From contig OX419762.1 of assembly GCA_948567375.1 (NCBI GenBank), positions 40,343,034-40,407,033 of the forward strand: a stretch of DNA of 64,000 bases, given 5' to 3'. A model generated the notes under the pieces. The model saw only the letters and a list, made by a program, of their open reading frames with translations. It was not told the origin of the DNA and searched no databases. Position 1 is the stretch's first letter. Each line of letters starts with the position of its first letter. Origin of the DNA: Lunularia cruciata (taxonomy: Eukaryota > Streptophyta > Marchantiopsida > Lunulariales > Lunulariaceae). Shown here in pieces: positions 13,440-26,475 of the stretch. Position numbers and translations under genes: made by a program.

Positions 13440-15473
13440 AAATATGCATTATTCATGAGACATCAATGGCCAACACTCTTAGTAGAACAAAAGTATTAAG
13501 AGGTCAAATCCAACTCTTGTCTAGTATAAAAGAGAAATGGTCCAAGTAAAGTACATGCTAAAGATATCATGCATATATACATTGCTACACAACATACATC
13601 GCTGTCAACATCACACACTATAAAAGCACAACTCACACATAAGTCATACATGGACTCTAAATTGCCACAATAATCAGTTTGGTCACACAACTAAAATTAC
13701 ACTCAATTGGATCAGTACTTGATCTATCACTCATTAATATGCCAACAAATTAATATGCCAACAATTGGGTATTGATTACAACCAAGCCATACCCACTCTA
13801 ACTAAGAGAATCCAAGTGATGCTTGCTGGCCTTTGTCCGCCATAGTCAAGAACTCAAAACCTCAACATCAAAGAAGTGAGCTCTTTGGAGCTGCACTTTG
13901 GAAGTATACCCCTTGGTCTCCAACCCTAATGGTCCCACTAATGGCACATTTGATGGTGCAAATGGTGCTAAGTGATGGTGGGCCCCACCATGTATTCATT
14001 ACCCCGAACACAAAATCTGACCGTCATCAAGATGTCTATGAATAACTACCAAAATACTCCTGACTACCAACACTTCTACTCTAGAGTCCAAGCAATCTAG
14101 GTACAATGCTACAAATGATGTGACAATTGTCGTGCATATATACATTGCTATACAGCATACATCGTTGTCAATATCACACAATATAGAAGCACAACTCACA
14201 CATAAGTCATACATGGACTCTAAAGTGCCACAATTGTCCCCCTAGCTGCCGGTTAGATCTCTCTAACTTCAAATATTCATCTACTCCAAGGATGTGGTAT
14301 ACCCTATGGTGGGCAAAAGATCAAGAGGCCATGTGCTATCAAGCTCCATCGTTAGTCGCATGTCTGCAATCTATACCATATAAAGGATGAACTAGCTATA
14401 GGTCAAGTACATTTAGGACATTTTCCTTGACAAACCACCATGAGAGGAGTAGTCATACATGCCATATGCCATCCTCTCAAATAGCTATCACACACTAACA
14501 TACACCGCAAGCCTACACTTATAAGTGTTAAGCTTGGGTCCATGGTACCATCAATGTTTGGGAGGTGACATGGTACACAACTGCACACATGATCCTTCCA
14601 AAAAATACCATCATGTCCTTCCAACATAAGGACTCTAGATGGCAAAACCTTAACCACTCTCAAGATAGTACGACTTGTAGAAACATCAAGTGTCGTTGGT
14701 GTTTTTTGTTGTAGATATACATCATCACCTAGATGAGATTGATTGATTGAGGGTCTATAACCTCCTCCTTGAATGGTAACATAGCATAAGGTACCCCTAT
14801 GTTGAGCAATTTCTTAGTTCTCAAAGGCCATTGGCATCACTCTCCAAAAGATCTCTACCCGTTGAGAACATGCGCTCATGTATATATCAAGATCATCCAA
14901 GTCCAACACTAGAGTAGCATCTCAATGAATGCTACAAGTAAATCTGGATCTCATCCATAGAGTAGAAAGTAAGGAGAAAAGGATGCTAAGAAGGCTTGCC
15001 AGTTGAATCTATAGCCCATGGCCAACCTATGTAACTAGAGATCCCAATCTCCCAAGTGGTCTCTCTACAACCATACTTTTGCAATCCTCTCTTCATTGTT
15101 TGAACCACTCTCTCTACTAAGCCATCTACCTCATGGTGATCTTGGAAGGTAGTATGATGATCAATCAAAGCCTTGTCACACAAGACTTGAAACTCTTGCA
15201 AGAACTCTACACCTTGATTAGTCAAAACCTCAATAGGTGCACCAAAATGACTAAGAACCTAATCCAAGAATGAGTTAGTCATCCCTTCACTGGACTTGTC
15301 AAGAAGTATGACCAGCTCAATCCACTTGGAAAAGTGCTCCACCTTCACCAAAATATATTGATGATGTCTTACAATCAACAGGAAAGGTCCAAAAAAGTCC
15401 AAACTCTAATGGTAACCCAACCCCATGATAGATAATGGGTGTAACTATGGCATAGGAGCATTGAATGATGCTC
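13440..15473 (-). mobile_element. Ty3/gypsy fossil: integrase, PHD-like segment, LTR
   Basis: This is the 3' half of a decayed element reading leftward. The integrase C-terminal half lies at about 15,470-14,986 (for example EFLQEFQVLCDKALIDHHTTF). A cysteine/histidine-rich segment at 14,663-14,403 contains RGWHMAC and ends in CPKC, as in a PHD finger. A purine tract at about 14,240-14,255 is followed by the LTR, which starts TGTGGCACTTTAG on the minus strand and runs to about 13.5 kb. The first ~100 bp of that LTR recur about 530 bp further on. The element is cut off at 15,473 by the next block. It is broken several times and old. Confidence 0.6.
14403..14663 (-). other. PHD-finger-like segment of the Ty3/gypsy fossil
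   Basis: An open stretch of 86 codons contains CSCVPCHLPN, then a second cysteine cluster, RGWHMAC and a terminal CPKC. The central histidine and cysteine spacing and the GWH core are typical of PHD fingers, which in other proteins read histone H3 tails. A sister segment lies in the plus-strand fossil near 27.7 kb. The position, just after integrase and before the LTR, is where chromoviruses carry a chromodomain. This is a fossil part, not a host gene. Confidence 0.5.
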
Positions 15474-16330
15474 TGTAACACCTATTTGTGCATGTGTGTG
15501 ATATTGTGATATTTAGCTTGGTATTACAAGTACTTGAGAGATATTATTATATAGAGATAAAGGATGGTTCTACATTAGACATGATTAGCTAGAGTTAGTC
15601 ATAGCTAAGATAGAAGGGACCTTACTTTAGAGGAGGTGGAAAAGATGAGCACCACTATTTTGTATTCTAATGTGTTGACTTGGTATTATTCCTAGGTGTT
15701 TGGCTTTGAGGAAAGAGTTGAAAACTCTTGGGCCTGCAAGCCTTTTTGTTTTGGATTCTTCTTTAGTCCAAGGATAGCCCATGTGAATGAATCCTTGACT
15801 TAGTGGTTGGGTCAAGATAGGATCACATGCTAGTGGAATATGCCCATGTGAATGGATATTCCTTTCTACTTTTTGACTTTACTTGACTTTTAGTCTAGTA
15901 ACTTGAGTTATTATGGTAATAAGTAACTTTGGTACGTAACTATTTCACAAGTATATAAACAAGAGGTGAGGAGGTACTCATCATCCTTTCATTTGCAACT
16001 ATCTCTCTCTCATTGAGTTCTCTAGTGAGCAATGTCTTGAGTCTTGGAGTGTTAGCCTTGGAGGAGTATGATGGAGTTAGGGTTCCTTGCCTTCTTAGTC
16101 CATGGTGCGCTACCATAATAGCCATCAGAGGTTCATCCTGAGTGAGAGACAGGCCGACTCATAGGTCTACTTGGGTTATATCCTTAGTCTACTCGGGATG
16201 CAACTAGAGGACATGTAGAGCTTGGAACCAAAGCAAAGGGAGTTTTTTCTCTAAGATTGGATACTTTTGGCATCGGGAGCGTGAGATTATTGCTTCCAAG
16301 GGCCTGATGTAGCATCCAATTGGTGCATCT
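15474..16330 (+). mobile_element. LTR-like block, unpaired
   Basis: The block starts at a sharp junction, TGTAACACC, where the integrase of the neighbouring minus-strand fossil stops matching its sister copy at about 20.2 kb. It contains a TATA-like motif (agtatataaacaagag) near 15,948 followed by a CT-rich, transcript-leader-like stretch, and ends near a tctaca. These are LTR features in rightward orientation, but no second copy was found. It could be a solo LTR or the 5' LTR of the fossil to its right. Confidence 0.4.
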
Positions 16331-19300
16331 TCTACTTCTACATCATTTACAAAGTATACTTGGAGCCAATAGTGGACCAAAGCTTAGAGGAGGAGAGAGA
16401 TGAAGAGTTTGAAGGTTTTTGAGGAGTTGTACAAGTTGTTATGCCTTCATAATGAAAGATTTGGGTGCTCTGAAAGGATTTAGTATTTGAATTGAGTTGA
16501 CTAGTGATATAGTTACAAGTTTTTGACATCTCTACAGATATGGTGATATTAAGAGAGCCTTGATTTAAAGCTAACATAGAGACTTTTTTGAGATTGGTTT
16601 GGTGGAGATCTCATATGGAGAGTATCCTTCAGCTATAGTGATGCAAATCAAGAAGGATACATCTTGGCAATTACATAGATAAGTAGATGCATGGAGATTA
16701 TTGTCCTATCAACCAATAGACTAGGGTTGATAGATATATTGTGCACGCATCAAAGGAGATGTTTGATGCAATTGGGCATGCAAAGGTCTTTAGTACTTTG
16801 TATCTTCTAGGAAGATATCATATATTTCTAATCAAGGAAATGGACAAGTCTAAGAAAAAAATTTGATCTATTGATCATCACGGTGTTGTGTTATGATTTG
16901 AGTACCTAATGAAAGAGTAGTTTAGAGAAGTTTATCTCTATATTATTGGAGTAGATTGTACAACGGATCCCACTTGAGCATTTAAGTGATTCACCATGTG
17001 GATTATAATAATTTTCTCTTTGAGATTTTTGATGTATGAAGGTGGGAGAGAGTTACAGACTAGCAATGTGTTTTAATAGGAATCTTGAGTGGAAGAAAGA
17101 CATTGAGAGTGAGAACTATAGTAGAATGTGGATGCCAAAGCATTGGAGAAAGAGTTGGAACAAAAGATGTTTTGCACTCTTTATCTACCACTCGTACACA
17201 TTTTTTCTCATCAAGCTTTAGATTTTACATCATTATCACTTTTGAGCTTGGATGGTAGCATATTTTAGACTTTCATTTATGGCATCGATGTTAGAAAACT
17301 TGAGTCTTATTGTCCTTCCTATGCTTACTTATTGACAAGTCTAGAACCTCAAAATTTATATGCTCTTGTGGAAGGAGAAGTACTAAATTTTGTTCCAGGG
17401 CTTCAAGGTGGAGTTGTGGGGTCCATGTGTAAAAAGGAGAATGCTAAATGACAAAATAGTAAGAATTGAATCCCAATAGGAGAAGTCAAGAGGTTTTTGA
17501 CATTTTGAGAGAGTTAGGGAAGAGCATTTGGAGAGAGAAGACTAAATTTGGAAAGAGGAGCCAACAAGCTATGGTTTGAAGACAAGAAACAAAGTATTTG
17601 AGTGAAATCTAATCGATTAAAGAAAGGGAGTCAAATTCATACCTAGGGAAAAAAATTGGATGATTGTGAGAGTTTTATCACACTTTTTTATGATCTATCA
17701 AACTTTTGGGGAGAACATAGATTGATGGTCACGTTGAGCTCAAGAAATTTTACTCATGAGTTGATATCAAATCTGATCTGATCAATTTAAGTTGGAGTGT
17801 TGGAAACCAAAGTGTTGGGGAGAAGATTATGATAAGGTTTGGGGTTTTGGTCACTTCTCAAGTTTTGGTTTGAATCAGCTTATGAAAATTTTGGTATTTT
17901 TTGGTGGTTAGTTCTTGCACCTCTATACAAAGGTTTCGTATAGATTCCTCAAATAGAGAATTCAAGGTCGTGGATCAAATATACCTGGGTCTGTAGAGCT
18001 CAAAAGTTAGCCCAACTTGGGAACTAATCTATATTTAGGGATTGGGGTTGGATTAAGCCTTTAAGCCTTCAAAGGTTTAGATAGAGTGACAACCAACTAC
18101 TGTATAAAATTTTGCTGTTTTAAGATTTATTACAAATGAGAGATGGTGCAAAAAACTGTACTAAAAATATTATTAGAAGTTCAATGGAGAATTTCTACCT
18201 CTAATCACAATTGAATGCTAATTTTTCCATTTGTGACTAAAATTGACAATTTTAAGTTGTTGGAGTGTTGGTAGGGACTATGTGTACCTTTGAGCTAGAA
18301 ATTGGATTAAAGTTTCCCAAAAATTAGTAGTGAACCCTTAATTAGGGATTTTGAAATTAGGGTTGAAACAAGAAATATCTAACCAAGTTTGAGATCTTGT
18401 CAAGGGAGTTTTAGTTGTTAGATTAAGGTTTGATTAATATCATTGGAAAGCTTATCTCCCATGATTTTTATTTGAATCCTAAAACATTTGAATTAGATAT
18501 GTAGAAAAAGGTGTTTTTATTTGAGTCTCATAAATACTTTCTCGTAATATAAAATAAAATTTCCCTACTTGAAGTACAAATTGGATGCAAATTTAGAGTA
18601 CTTATTAAATGCAACTTGGATTATATATTGCAGTCAACTTGTGGATAAAGCAAGGAGGCTTTGAAGTTCATTTTCACCAAAAGCATGGAGAAGTTTTGCT
18701 AAAATTTTTGTATTTGGATCTTTCCATGCTTGCATGCTTGATTGCAAGCTTGGTTTGCTTGGATTGGTGTGCAAGCATTGCATTTAGATTCTTTTCTTCT
18801 TGGCATTTCTTACAAGTAAGGTTAGAAATGATTACCAATAGACTAGGAGTGTGTGTTTTGATGATAAGTTAGGTTGCTCATTATTCTCCTACCCGGTAGA
18901 AGGAGTGCTAGAAAAAAGGATTAGAAGGTTTTGATGATTGGGAAAAAAATTGTGCTCCAACTATTATTATCATGTCTACACATGACTTCTAATCTATAAG
19001 CTCCATAGTTAGGCACCCAATATTTTCCTAGAGAGAGAAAGGCAAAGTACTACAATAGTAAGGATGTATTATATTAGTGGAGATTCTTATCATTTGGGTT
19101 AAAGAACACTCTTGTCAAGTTCCAAAGGATCATGGACAAGATCCTAGTATGATTAGATTTTGCTTGATGGGATTTTTCTTGATGCTATATTGATGACATT
19201 TTTTTCTATAGCACTATTGCAGAGGAGCATGAGGCATTTGATTGAGATGTTTCAAAGATTGAGATCTCATGGACTCAAATTACATCTTATAAATGTGGAT

Positions 19301-20608
19301 TCTTCCATGAGTTGGATCACACTATCTACCTTGGTAGACTTGGTGTTTAGCATACCAAGATGGAGGCTATTGCATGTTTTCCTTAACCTAGAATGTGAGT
19401 AGAGTGTGAGTTTTCAATGGAGACAAAGTATAAAACATATAAGGGAGAGTGTTTGGCAATAGTATGTGCAATAGCATATTTCTAGTGTTATCTATTTGGT
19501 ATCCCCTTAAATCTCATCACTAATCATCAACCACTAAAGTGGTTGATGTGGTCCAACAAGCTTTCAAGGAAGCTTGCATGATGGGTTCTAATTTTATAAG
19601 AGTATGATTTCACGGTTATTTATAAACTTGGAGTGGTGAACCATGATACAGATGTGTAGAGTAGAAACCCATGTACAAGCCAACAAGATCAAACTGGAGC
19701 ATGTTGGCATGATGAGATAGATGAGGAGATGGTACCACATTGACATGCATCTACCTTTCTATGTGTACTTTTTAGCCTTTGATGGTATCTCTCTCAAGGC
19801 ATACAGGAGGAGTTGTTGAGATCTCAAACCAAAGGGTGGAGATATTAGTACAAGTCAACAAGATATTCATGATGATATCTTAGTGATGGACTATCTTTAC
19901 ATTGGTGTTATGGGTGGCATAGTTGGTGCTAAGGAGAGAGACCATATCCTTTAGTGAGCTAGACAATTTGGATGGGAAGGCAAACATCTTCTTCATGTAT
20001 GAGAAGATGGTAGAGTGCAAGTAGTACCCATTCCATCTTAGAGACCACAATTGGTAAAACATGCTCATGAGGAGATAGGGCATTTTGAAGTAAAGCAGAC
20101 ATTTAGCTTACTCTAGAGTCATTATTGGTGGTGTAGTATGCAGACCATTATTGGTGGTGTAGTATGCAGACCAAATTTGTGGTTTGTGATTGAGTTAGAG
20201 CATCATTTAATGTTCCTACACCACAATTATACCCATTACCTATCATGGGGTTGGGTTATTATTGGAGTTTGGACTTTTTTTGATCTTAACCATTGATTAT
20301 GAGATATCATTGGTAGGTTTTGGTTATGGTGGAGCACTTTTCCAAGTAGATTGAGTTGGTGGCACTTCTTGATAAGTTCAATGAAGGGATAACTTACTTG
20401 TTCTTGGATTAGGTTCTTGGTCATTTTGTTGCACATGCTAAGGCCTTGAGCAATCAAGGTAAAGAGTCCTTGGGGAGAGTTTTGGGTCTTATGTGGCAAG
20501 GCCTTGATTGATCACCATAGTTACTTTGAAGATTAGCTTGAGGCAAATGGCTTAGCAGAGAGAGTTGCTCAAATGATGAAGAGAATATTGTGTAAGTACA
20601 ATTTGTAG
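16330..20608 (+). mobile_element. Ty3/gypsy fossil with PHD-type 3' end, left part
   Basis: This is decayed pol reading rightward. Reverse transcriptase pieces lie at about 16.66-16.90 kb (FDAIGHAKVFSTL) and about 19.08-19.40 kb. RNase H lies at about 19.40-19.68 kb (YKTYKGECLAIVCAIAYF pattern and ITNHQPLKWL). Integrase lies at about 20.0-20.6 kb. About 1.4 kb at 17.44-18.88 kb does not read as pol and is probably a further insertion; its nature is unclear. The integrase is split at 20,613 by the chromovirus and resumes at 27,231. Broken many times; older than the chromovirus inside it. Confidence 0.6.
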
Positions 20609-20613
20609 GGAGG
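20609..20613. repeat. Target-site duplication GGAGG, left copy
   Basis: GGAGG lies immediately outside the left LTR and is repeated at 27,231-27,235 immediately outside the right LTR. Five bases is the duplication length usual for Ty3/gypsy integration. It also defines the split in the older integrase region. Confidence 0.85.
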
Positions 20614-21369
20614 TGTGATACTTCAAGGATAGGAGAACTGAAGAGAAACACACCCTGAGAACACACCCTTTCACACTCAAACTCCGATGCCCCAAAGGAG
20701 CACCTTCTCTTTATTATATAGGCAAAGCGGATCTCTTCCAATGAAGCTCCACTGTAAGATTAGGTACATAGATAGGTGACATGTCAGCAAGATCCACCCT
20801 TGGATTACTTACTTGGATGGGTGACATGTCGGTCTTGGTCCTATCTGGTTGGTCAAGCAAGCTTTGACCAAAGGGAATCTTTTAGGGAATCTTCTTGTAT
20901 GAATCTCAGAATCACGTGGGTGAGGTACCATTGGAAAGCTCTCGACAAGACAAAGCAGGGGGGAGGGAAGGCCAGACTTTCCTCCAGCAAGGGGAAGGTA
21001 TCTGCACATTTTTTAGGCCTAATTCATCCATTTAGGCCTCCAAAATTGCCTTCAAAGATTTCGGGCATATTTCAATTCCAACTCTATTATTAGAAGTCTC
21101 CTTTTGGTGATACCTCTTTCTGATCTATTCAGTCCATCTTGTGTAACATCCTTCCAGATGTTACCAACCCAATTCTCACCTTCAGATCATATGTCTAGCT
21201 ATTGGTTCTAAGGTTTTCAAATCTATTTCGGTTTTTTGCCCTATTCGTAGAAGTACTCTTTTGGTGATACTTCTATCTGATCTATTTTGACCATCATGTA
21301 TAACATCATTCCAGATGTTACCAAACCCAATTTCACATCTAGATCATATGGCTAGCTCTTGGTATTACA
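20614..21369 (-). repeat. 3' LTR of the chromovirus
   Basis: This 756-bp LTR matches 26,476-27,230. It carries a TATA-like motif on the minus strand (complement of ctttattatatagg, near 20,708-20,722). It also carries an internal tandem duplication with a period of about 157 bp: 21,101-21,257 is repeated in part by 21,258-21,369. The second LTR has the same duplication, so it predates this insertion. Confidence 0.9.
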
Positions 21370-21384
21370 AACCTCCCTCCTTTT
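21370..21384 (-). other. Polypurine tract of the chromovirus
   Basis: Read on the minus strand this is a purine run, AAAAGGAGGGAGGTT, immediately before the 3' LTR. This is the expected position of the primer for plus-strand DNA synthesis. Confidence 0.8.
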
Positions 21385-21449
21385 AAGACACAACGTCCTC
21401 ATTATGCAATTGTTGCTCAAATGCTTGCACCAACACCGGTGCATGTGTC

Positions 21450-21575
21450 AAATTGGCAGTGGGTTCCTAGGTTGCTTCATAGAGGGGGTAACCTTTCCAT
21501 TGGACAAGATAATCCACCCATGGATGACGAGTACCATGCATGCATTTTTGGAGAATACGTTCCACTTCATATTCC
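21450..21575 (-). other. Chromodomain-like segment of the chromovirus
   Basis: One minus-strand frame reads EYEVERIL, then YLVQWKGYP, then EPTANL. These are the hallmark residues of the chromodomains that chromoviruses carry at the C-terminus of integrase and use to target chromatin. This places the element among Ty3/gypsy chromoviruses. Fossil part. Confidence 0.7.
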
Positions 21576-21730
21576 TTGTTGCCATCAATGAGTGTTGGAC
21601 AAGGTCAAATGTCTTGTGTGGAATGACCCAAGCCTGATCGGGGAGCATATCTGCGTAGTAGGGAAACACGGAACATTGGATGGATCTTCATGTGTGGTGG
21701 TAGCTCAAGGTGATAGGCCACAGCACCAAC

Positions 21731-22694
21731 TCAACGAAGAATTGAGAAAGGCCCAATAAAACAAGGTCGTAGCTTACGAGGTCCCACTAATGTGAAGTTG
21801 GTTGTCGATAGCCACACCTGATCCCCAACATTGAACTCCATGTGCCTACAGTGTGCATCAGCATACTGCTTCTGGGAATTTTGTGCAATCTGTAATTTGT
21901 GCTTAGCGTTCTCCACCCCTTGTTGGATTCTAGAAACAAATGTGTTGATTGCATCGACCTTGGTAGCCACCGGACGGATCTTCATCAAGCTGGAAGGTGT
22001 GAAGGGATGCTCACCATACATGAGGAAGAACGGAGTGACATGGGTGGATGCATTCACTGAATTGTTGTAAGCGAATTCCACCAACGGAAGTAGGGTGTCC
22101 CACCTCTCTTGCTCTTCTAAGGTGAAGCCACGTAACATGTCTTCAATAGTGCGATTAGCCCGCTCGGTTTGTCCATCTATTTGTGGGTGGTAAGTTGTGG
22201 ACATGGCCATCTTTGTGTTGAAGGAACCAAAGAGGTTGTGCCAAAACAAACTGGTGAATTGAGTACCCCTATTGGTGATGAGTACTCAAGACAAGCCATG
22301 GTGAGAGAAGAATGCATCTAAGTTTAATTGAGCAAGTTGTGGAGCCGTCACCTCCTTGGTGGTAGGGCGTAAATGAATCATTTTGTTGAGCCGGTCCACA
22401 AAGACCACAATGGAGTCAAATCCTTATGTGGTCGTGGGTAATTCATAGACTGAGATCCATACACACTTGTTCCCAACGTTGTGTAGGAGTGGGGAGAGGT
22501 TGTAGGAGCCATGCAGGAGCTTGACTAGAAGCTTTGTTCTGTTGACAAAGTAAGCAACTACGTATGAAGTCCATCACGTCGTTGCTCATCTTGGGCCAAT
22601 AGTAATGGCATTGGACTGCATCCAAGGTCTTGTCCACTCCAACATGACCTGCAATGGCCGAATCATGACACTCCGCTAGAATAGTGGTGCGCAA
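21731..22694 (-). other. Integrase part of the chromovirus
   Basis: An HHCC zinc-binding region (CHDSAIAGHVGVDKTL and CLLCQQNK) lies at about 22,694-22,443. The catalytic-core end and C-terminal part (MSTTYHPQIDGQTERANR, then GPRKLRPCFIGPFSI) lie at about 22,249-21,731. The GPF motif is typical of Ty3/gypsy integrase. Fossil part; not a host gene. Confidence 0.85.
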
Positions 22695-23156
22695 TTTTGG
22701 GACATTTGGAATCCATAATCAGCCATCACAAAAGGTGAGTCCTTGGGTGTTGGTGACGCCTTTGGATGATTGCGCTTCTACAATCTATGGATCAGTTTTT
22801 GTACCCGCCAGAATCTCTAGCCAGAATTTAGGGTTAATCTGAACCTCTGCCACCAAATTGTTTGCCATTGGCATGCGGATGAATGCATCTGCAAGCTACT
22901 TCTTACCTTCAACATAGGTGATTGTCATATTGAAGTGTTTTTGCCACTCTGCCCATTGAATCTAGTGACGAGATAGATCCTTTTGTGTCTCGAGGTAGAC
23001 TAGAGGTTTATGGTCTGTCTCTACCACAAATGCCTTCTCGCCCAGATAGTGCTTCCAATGCTTGGTTGCCAAGACGATAGCCAACTCTTCTCCTTCTGTG
23101 GTGTGGTAGTTGCACTCTGCCGGTAACAACTTTTGAGAGAAATATGCAATGGGATG

Positions 23157-24020
23157 TCATCCGTCATGCCACTCTTGTTGTAGGACTACTCCAATTGCTA
23201 CGCTTGATGCATCTATAGCCAACTTGATTGGACTTTTTAGGTCATACCACTTCAAGATTGGTGCATGTAGCAAGGTGGCTTTCAATTTTTGAAAGGCCAA
23301 GTCTTGTGCGGTTCCCCATGTCCACTTCTTCCCTTTGCCAAGCAGTGATGTTAAAGGCTGTGCAACCTTGGAGAATTCCTTGACAAATCGACGATAGAAT
23401 CCCGTCAAACCCAAGAAGCTCTTGAGTTGAGTTTGATCGTCTGGGGCACTCCACTTTTGAATGACCTCTATTTTATCTGTCAATACTTGAATACCTTCTG
23501 CACTTTCTCTATGCCCCAAGTAGTCTACTTCAGACTTGCCAAACTCACACTTTGAGATTTTGGCATACAATCAATTCTGTCTTAGAATCTGGAGGACTTC
23601 TCGTAGATGTTGTTTGTGTTCAGTCATCGTGCTACTGTATACTAAGATGTCATCCAAGAAGATGATGACAGACTTATCCAAATATGGATGAAATATGTCA
23701 TTCATTAGACTCATGAAAGTGGCAGGTGTGTTGGTGAGACCAAAAGGCATCACGAGATACTCAAAGTGGCCATATCTAATTCAAAAGGCAATCTTGTACA
23801 CATCCTCCTTTGCAATTTGGATTTGATTGTAACCGCTCCGCAAATCTAGTTTGGTGAAGTGTCTTGCTCCATTGAGTTGATCGAATAGATCATCTATGCA
23901 AGGTAAGGGGTATTTTTTCTTCACTATTTGTTGATTGAGACCCCGATAGTCAATGCACATGCGCATTGTACCGTCTTTCTTCTTCACAAACAAGACCGGA
24001 GCTCCATATGGTGATACGTT
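23157..24020 (-). other. Reverse transcriptase and RNase H part of the chromovirus
   Basis: Reverse-transcriptase blocks are clear in order: [44 protein letters not shown] and the catalytic FLDDILVYS. The RNase H start (AIDASSVAIGVVLQQ) follows at about 23.2 kb. The fingerprint is Ty3/gypsy. Fossil part. Confidence 0.85.
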
Positions 24021-24489
24021 GGGTTAGATGAACCCTTTTTGCAGCATATCCTCAATTTGATTGTTGCACTCCTCCAACTCATGAGGTGATAGGCGATATG
24101 GGGCCTTACAGGGCGGTATCTTCCCCAAGAGTGTCTCAATTTTATGATCTACTCTCCTTTTTGGTGGTAATCTTGAGGGTAGATCATCAAGAAAGACTTC
24201 TTGAAACTCATTTATGACATCCTTCAATTTCTCAGGAATTTGTCCCTCAAGTTGTGCACTCTGGACTTCTCTTATTAGACCCAAGAAACACCTATCAGTC
24301 TTACAGATAGTTGTTGTCCCTATGACATAGAGAGGCAATTCTTGCTTATGTGATTTTTCTTTAACCCCAATGATTGACCATTGGTGGGTTCTCACTACTT
24401 TCTTCCTCCAATCTACCATAGGGTTGTAATGCTCCATCCATGGCATACCTAAGATTACATCATAACAAGCCAATTGTATCACTCGCCAC

Positions 24490-25892
24490 TCAATTGCTTC
24501 TTGATATTTTCCTACAGAGAGAGCGCCTGGGTAATGATTCAATCCTCTCTGTTTGTCCGTTAGGTAACTCTACTTCTTCACTCTCATCTCTCTCTAGATC
24601 TATTCCCAATCTTATTGCAATAGAGCGAGACAAGAAATTCTTTGTGGCTCCCAGATCTATTAACACTCTCATTGGATTGCCTTTTAGGACCCCATTTACT
24701 ACAATCAATTGTGAGGTTGCCTTTCAATACCTTTGTGTGCTTGTCTTCTTCCTTCCCTTGCTTTTCTGCTTCCTTATTGAGCTAGTAAGGCCGTGAGGTA
24801 CATTTACTGGCGATCTTCATTTTCCGAAGTGATTTCCACCTCCTCCTCTTCAATGCATCTCTCCATGTTGTTCAAAGATTGCCTGTATGAAAGTCAAGGG
24901 CCTCTGGGAAGTTGAGCACAACAGTTGGTAGATATATGCCCAATATGACCACAATTGTAACAACGGCATTGTTCTCCTCGAGGTCCTTCTCTTCATGGGA
25001 CTATATCTCTCCGTTCTTCTACCCGTCCCTGTTCTCCTTGAAATGGTCTTGCTCCTTGGTCTTGAAACCAAAGGTTGCCTAGTTCCATTGGTACTGGTCC
25101 ACCCATGGGTGACATTTTTGCCCGATAATGTTGAAGTGGAACTACTCCTTCACCTCCACCTAATGCTCCTGCTATTCTTTGCGCACAAGCAATGGCTTCA
25201 AATACCATGCAAGGATTTTGTATCATGATTTCTTGGCAAATCCACTCCTTCAACCCTCGTTTGAAATTGTCGAGAGCCTCTGCTAGACTCATGTCGGTTA
25301 TTGCAACTTGTAGATCTAGAAATGCCTCCACATACTCTTGTATGTTGTTCTTTTGTTTCAATCCCCATAGTTGGATCCGGGCCATCTGCACAGAATCCAC
25401 CGATTGGGAATTCTTCAGCAATCCTTCTTGCATTGCTGTCCATGTGACCTCCCTTCTCTTGGCCAACATGAATCGTTCCCAAGTGTCGTACCATATGAGG
25501 GCCTTATTGATCAAGTACCCACATGCAAACACGCCTACAGCATGCTTGGTGATCTCTATTGAGAACAACCAAAAATATTGATTCATTCTCGAGATTCAAT
25601 TCTCCACTACTCCCATCATACGCTGCCCCTTGTAAGGCTTGATGTTGTAGGTCTTCCTCATCCGGAGTAGTAGTGTGGCTTCATCATTGATAGGGTTTGT
25701 AGGCACGGATGCCTCTCCAAGTACTTTAGTTGCAGGCATTGGATTTTGAGACGGCTCTTCTTCTTGCATTGCTTGATCATTCCTGAGGGTCTGCACTTGA
25801 CTTTGTAACGCCTCCATGGTCATCTTAATCTCTTGAAATTTTTTCAACATCCCCTGCATTCCTTGCACCAACTCTTGCAATTGCGGATCCAT
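24490..25892 (-). other. Gag and protease part of the chromovirus
   Basis: The gag start has a coiled-coil-like leucine and glutamine pattern at about 25,892-25,596 (MDPQLQELVQGMQGMLKKF). The capsid region lies at about 25,586-24,993, with a CCHC knuckle (CYNCGHIGH) near 24.95 kb. A protease-like segment (VLIDLGATKNFLS) lies at about 24.66 kb. Fossil part. Confidence 0.8.
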
Positions 25893-26461
25893 GGTTCCGG
25901 TAACACTTGATTGCTATACCCTAAACTTCAATAGAGAGTTAATATGATCACTCTAGAGGGTGCACAAACTATTGGAACTACCATTGGGACCTCAGAAGCT
26001 ACCACTCGTTGGTAATATTCCTCACCAAAATTCTTGACCATGAAATCACTAAACATCACTTTTGGTCTCACTACATAAAAAATTTCTACTTGAGTGTTAA
26101 AAGGGAAAGGATTTGGGACATTCAAATCCATCACAACAAAATGTAAATGGTCAAATTCCACTCTCTATCATAAATCACTACAGGCAAAATCACTAGGTTT
26201 GGCAAATTCATTATTGTATCCATGAACTATGTTCCGAAGTGAAAAACCAAATACACTCTCACTTGCTCATGCTGAATGTACATAATCTTGGTGTTGAATG
26301 GATTCAAGAATGGAAAGCAAGGCATTGGATATTGTCCTCCCGGAGCATCCATTCTATTCTCTTAATCTACCAATCACACCAGAATGTCTCTCCTCAAAAT
26401 TACTCAGTCTTAGTAGCCCATGTTCTTCCAAGAGGGGTGATCCACTCTCTTGGACAACACC

Positions 26462-26474
26462 TGCTCTGATACCA
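26462..26474 (-). other. Primer-binding site (tRNA-Met initiator)
   Basis: Read on the minus strand this is TGGTATCAGAGCA, next to the 5' LTR and complementary to the 3' end of plant initiator tRNA-Met. That tRNA is the usual primer of plant LTR retrotransposons. Confidence 0.85.
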
Positions 26475-26475
26475 T

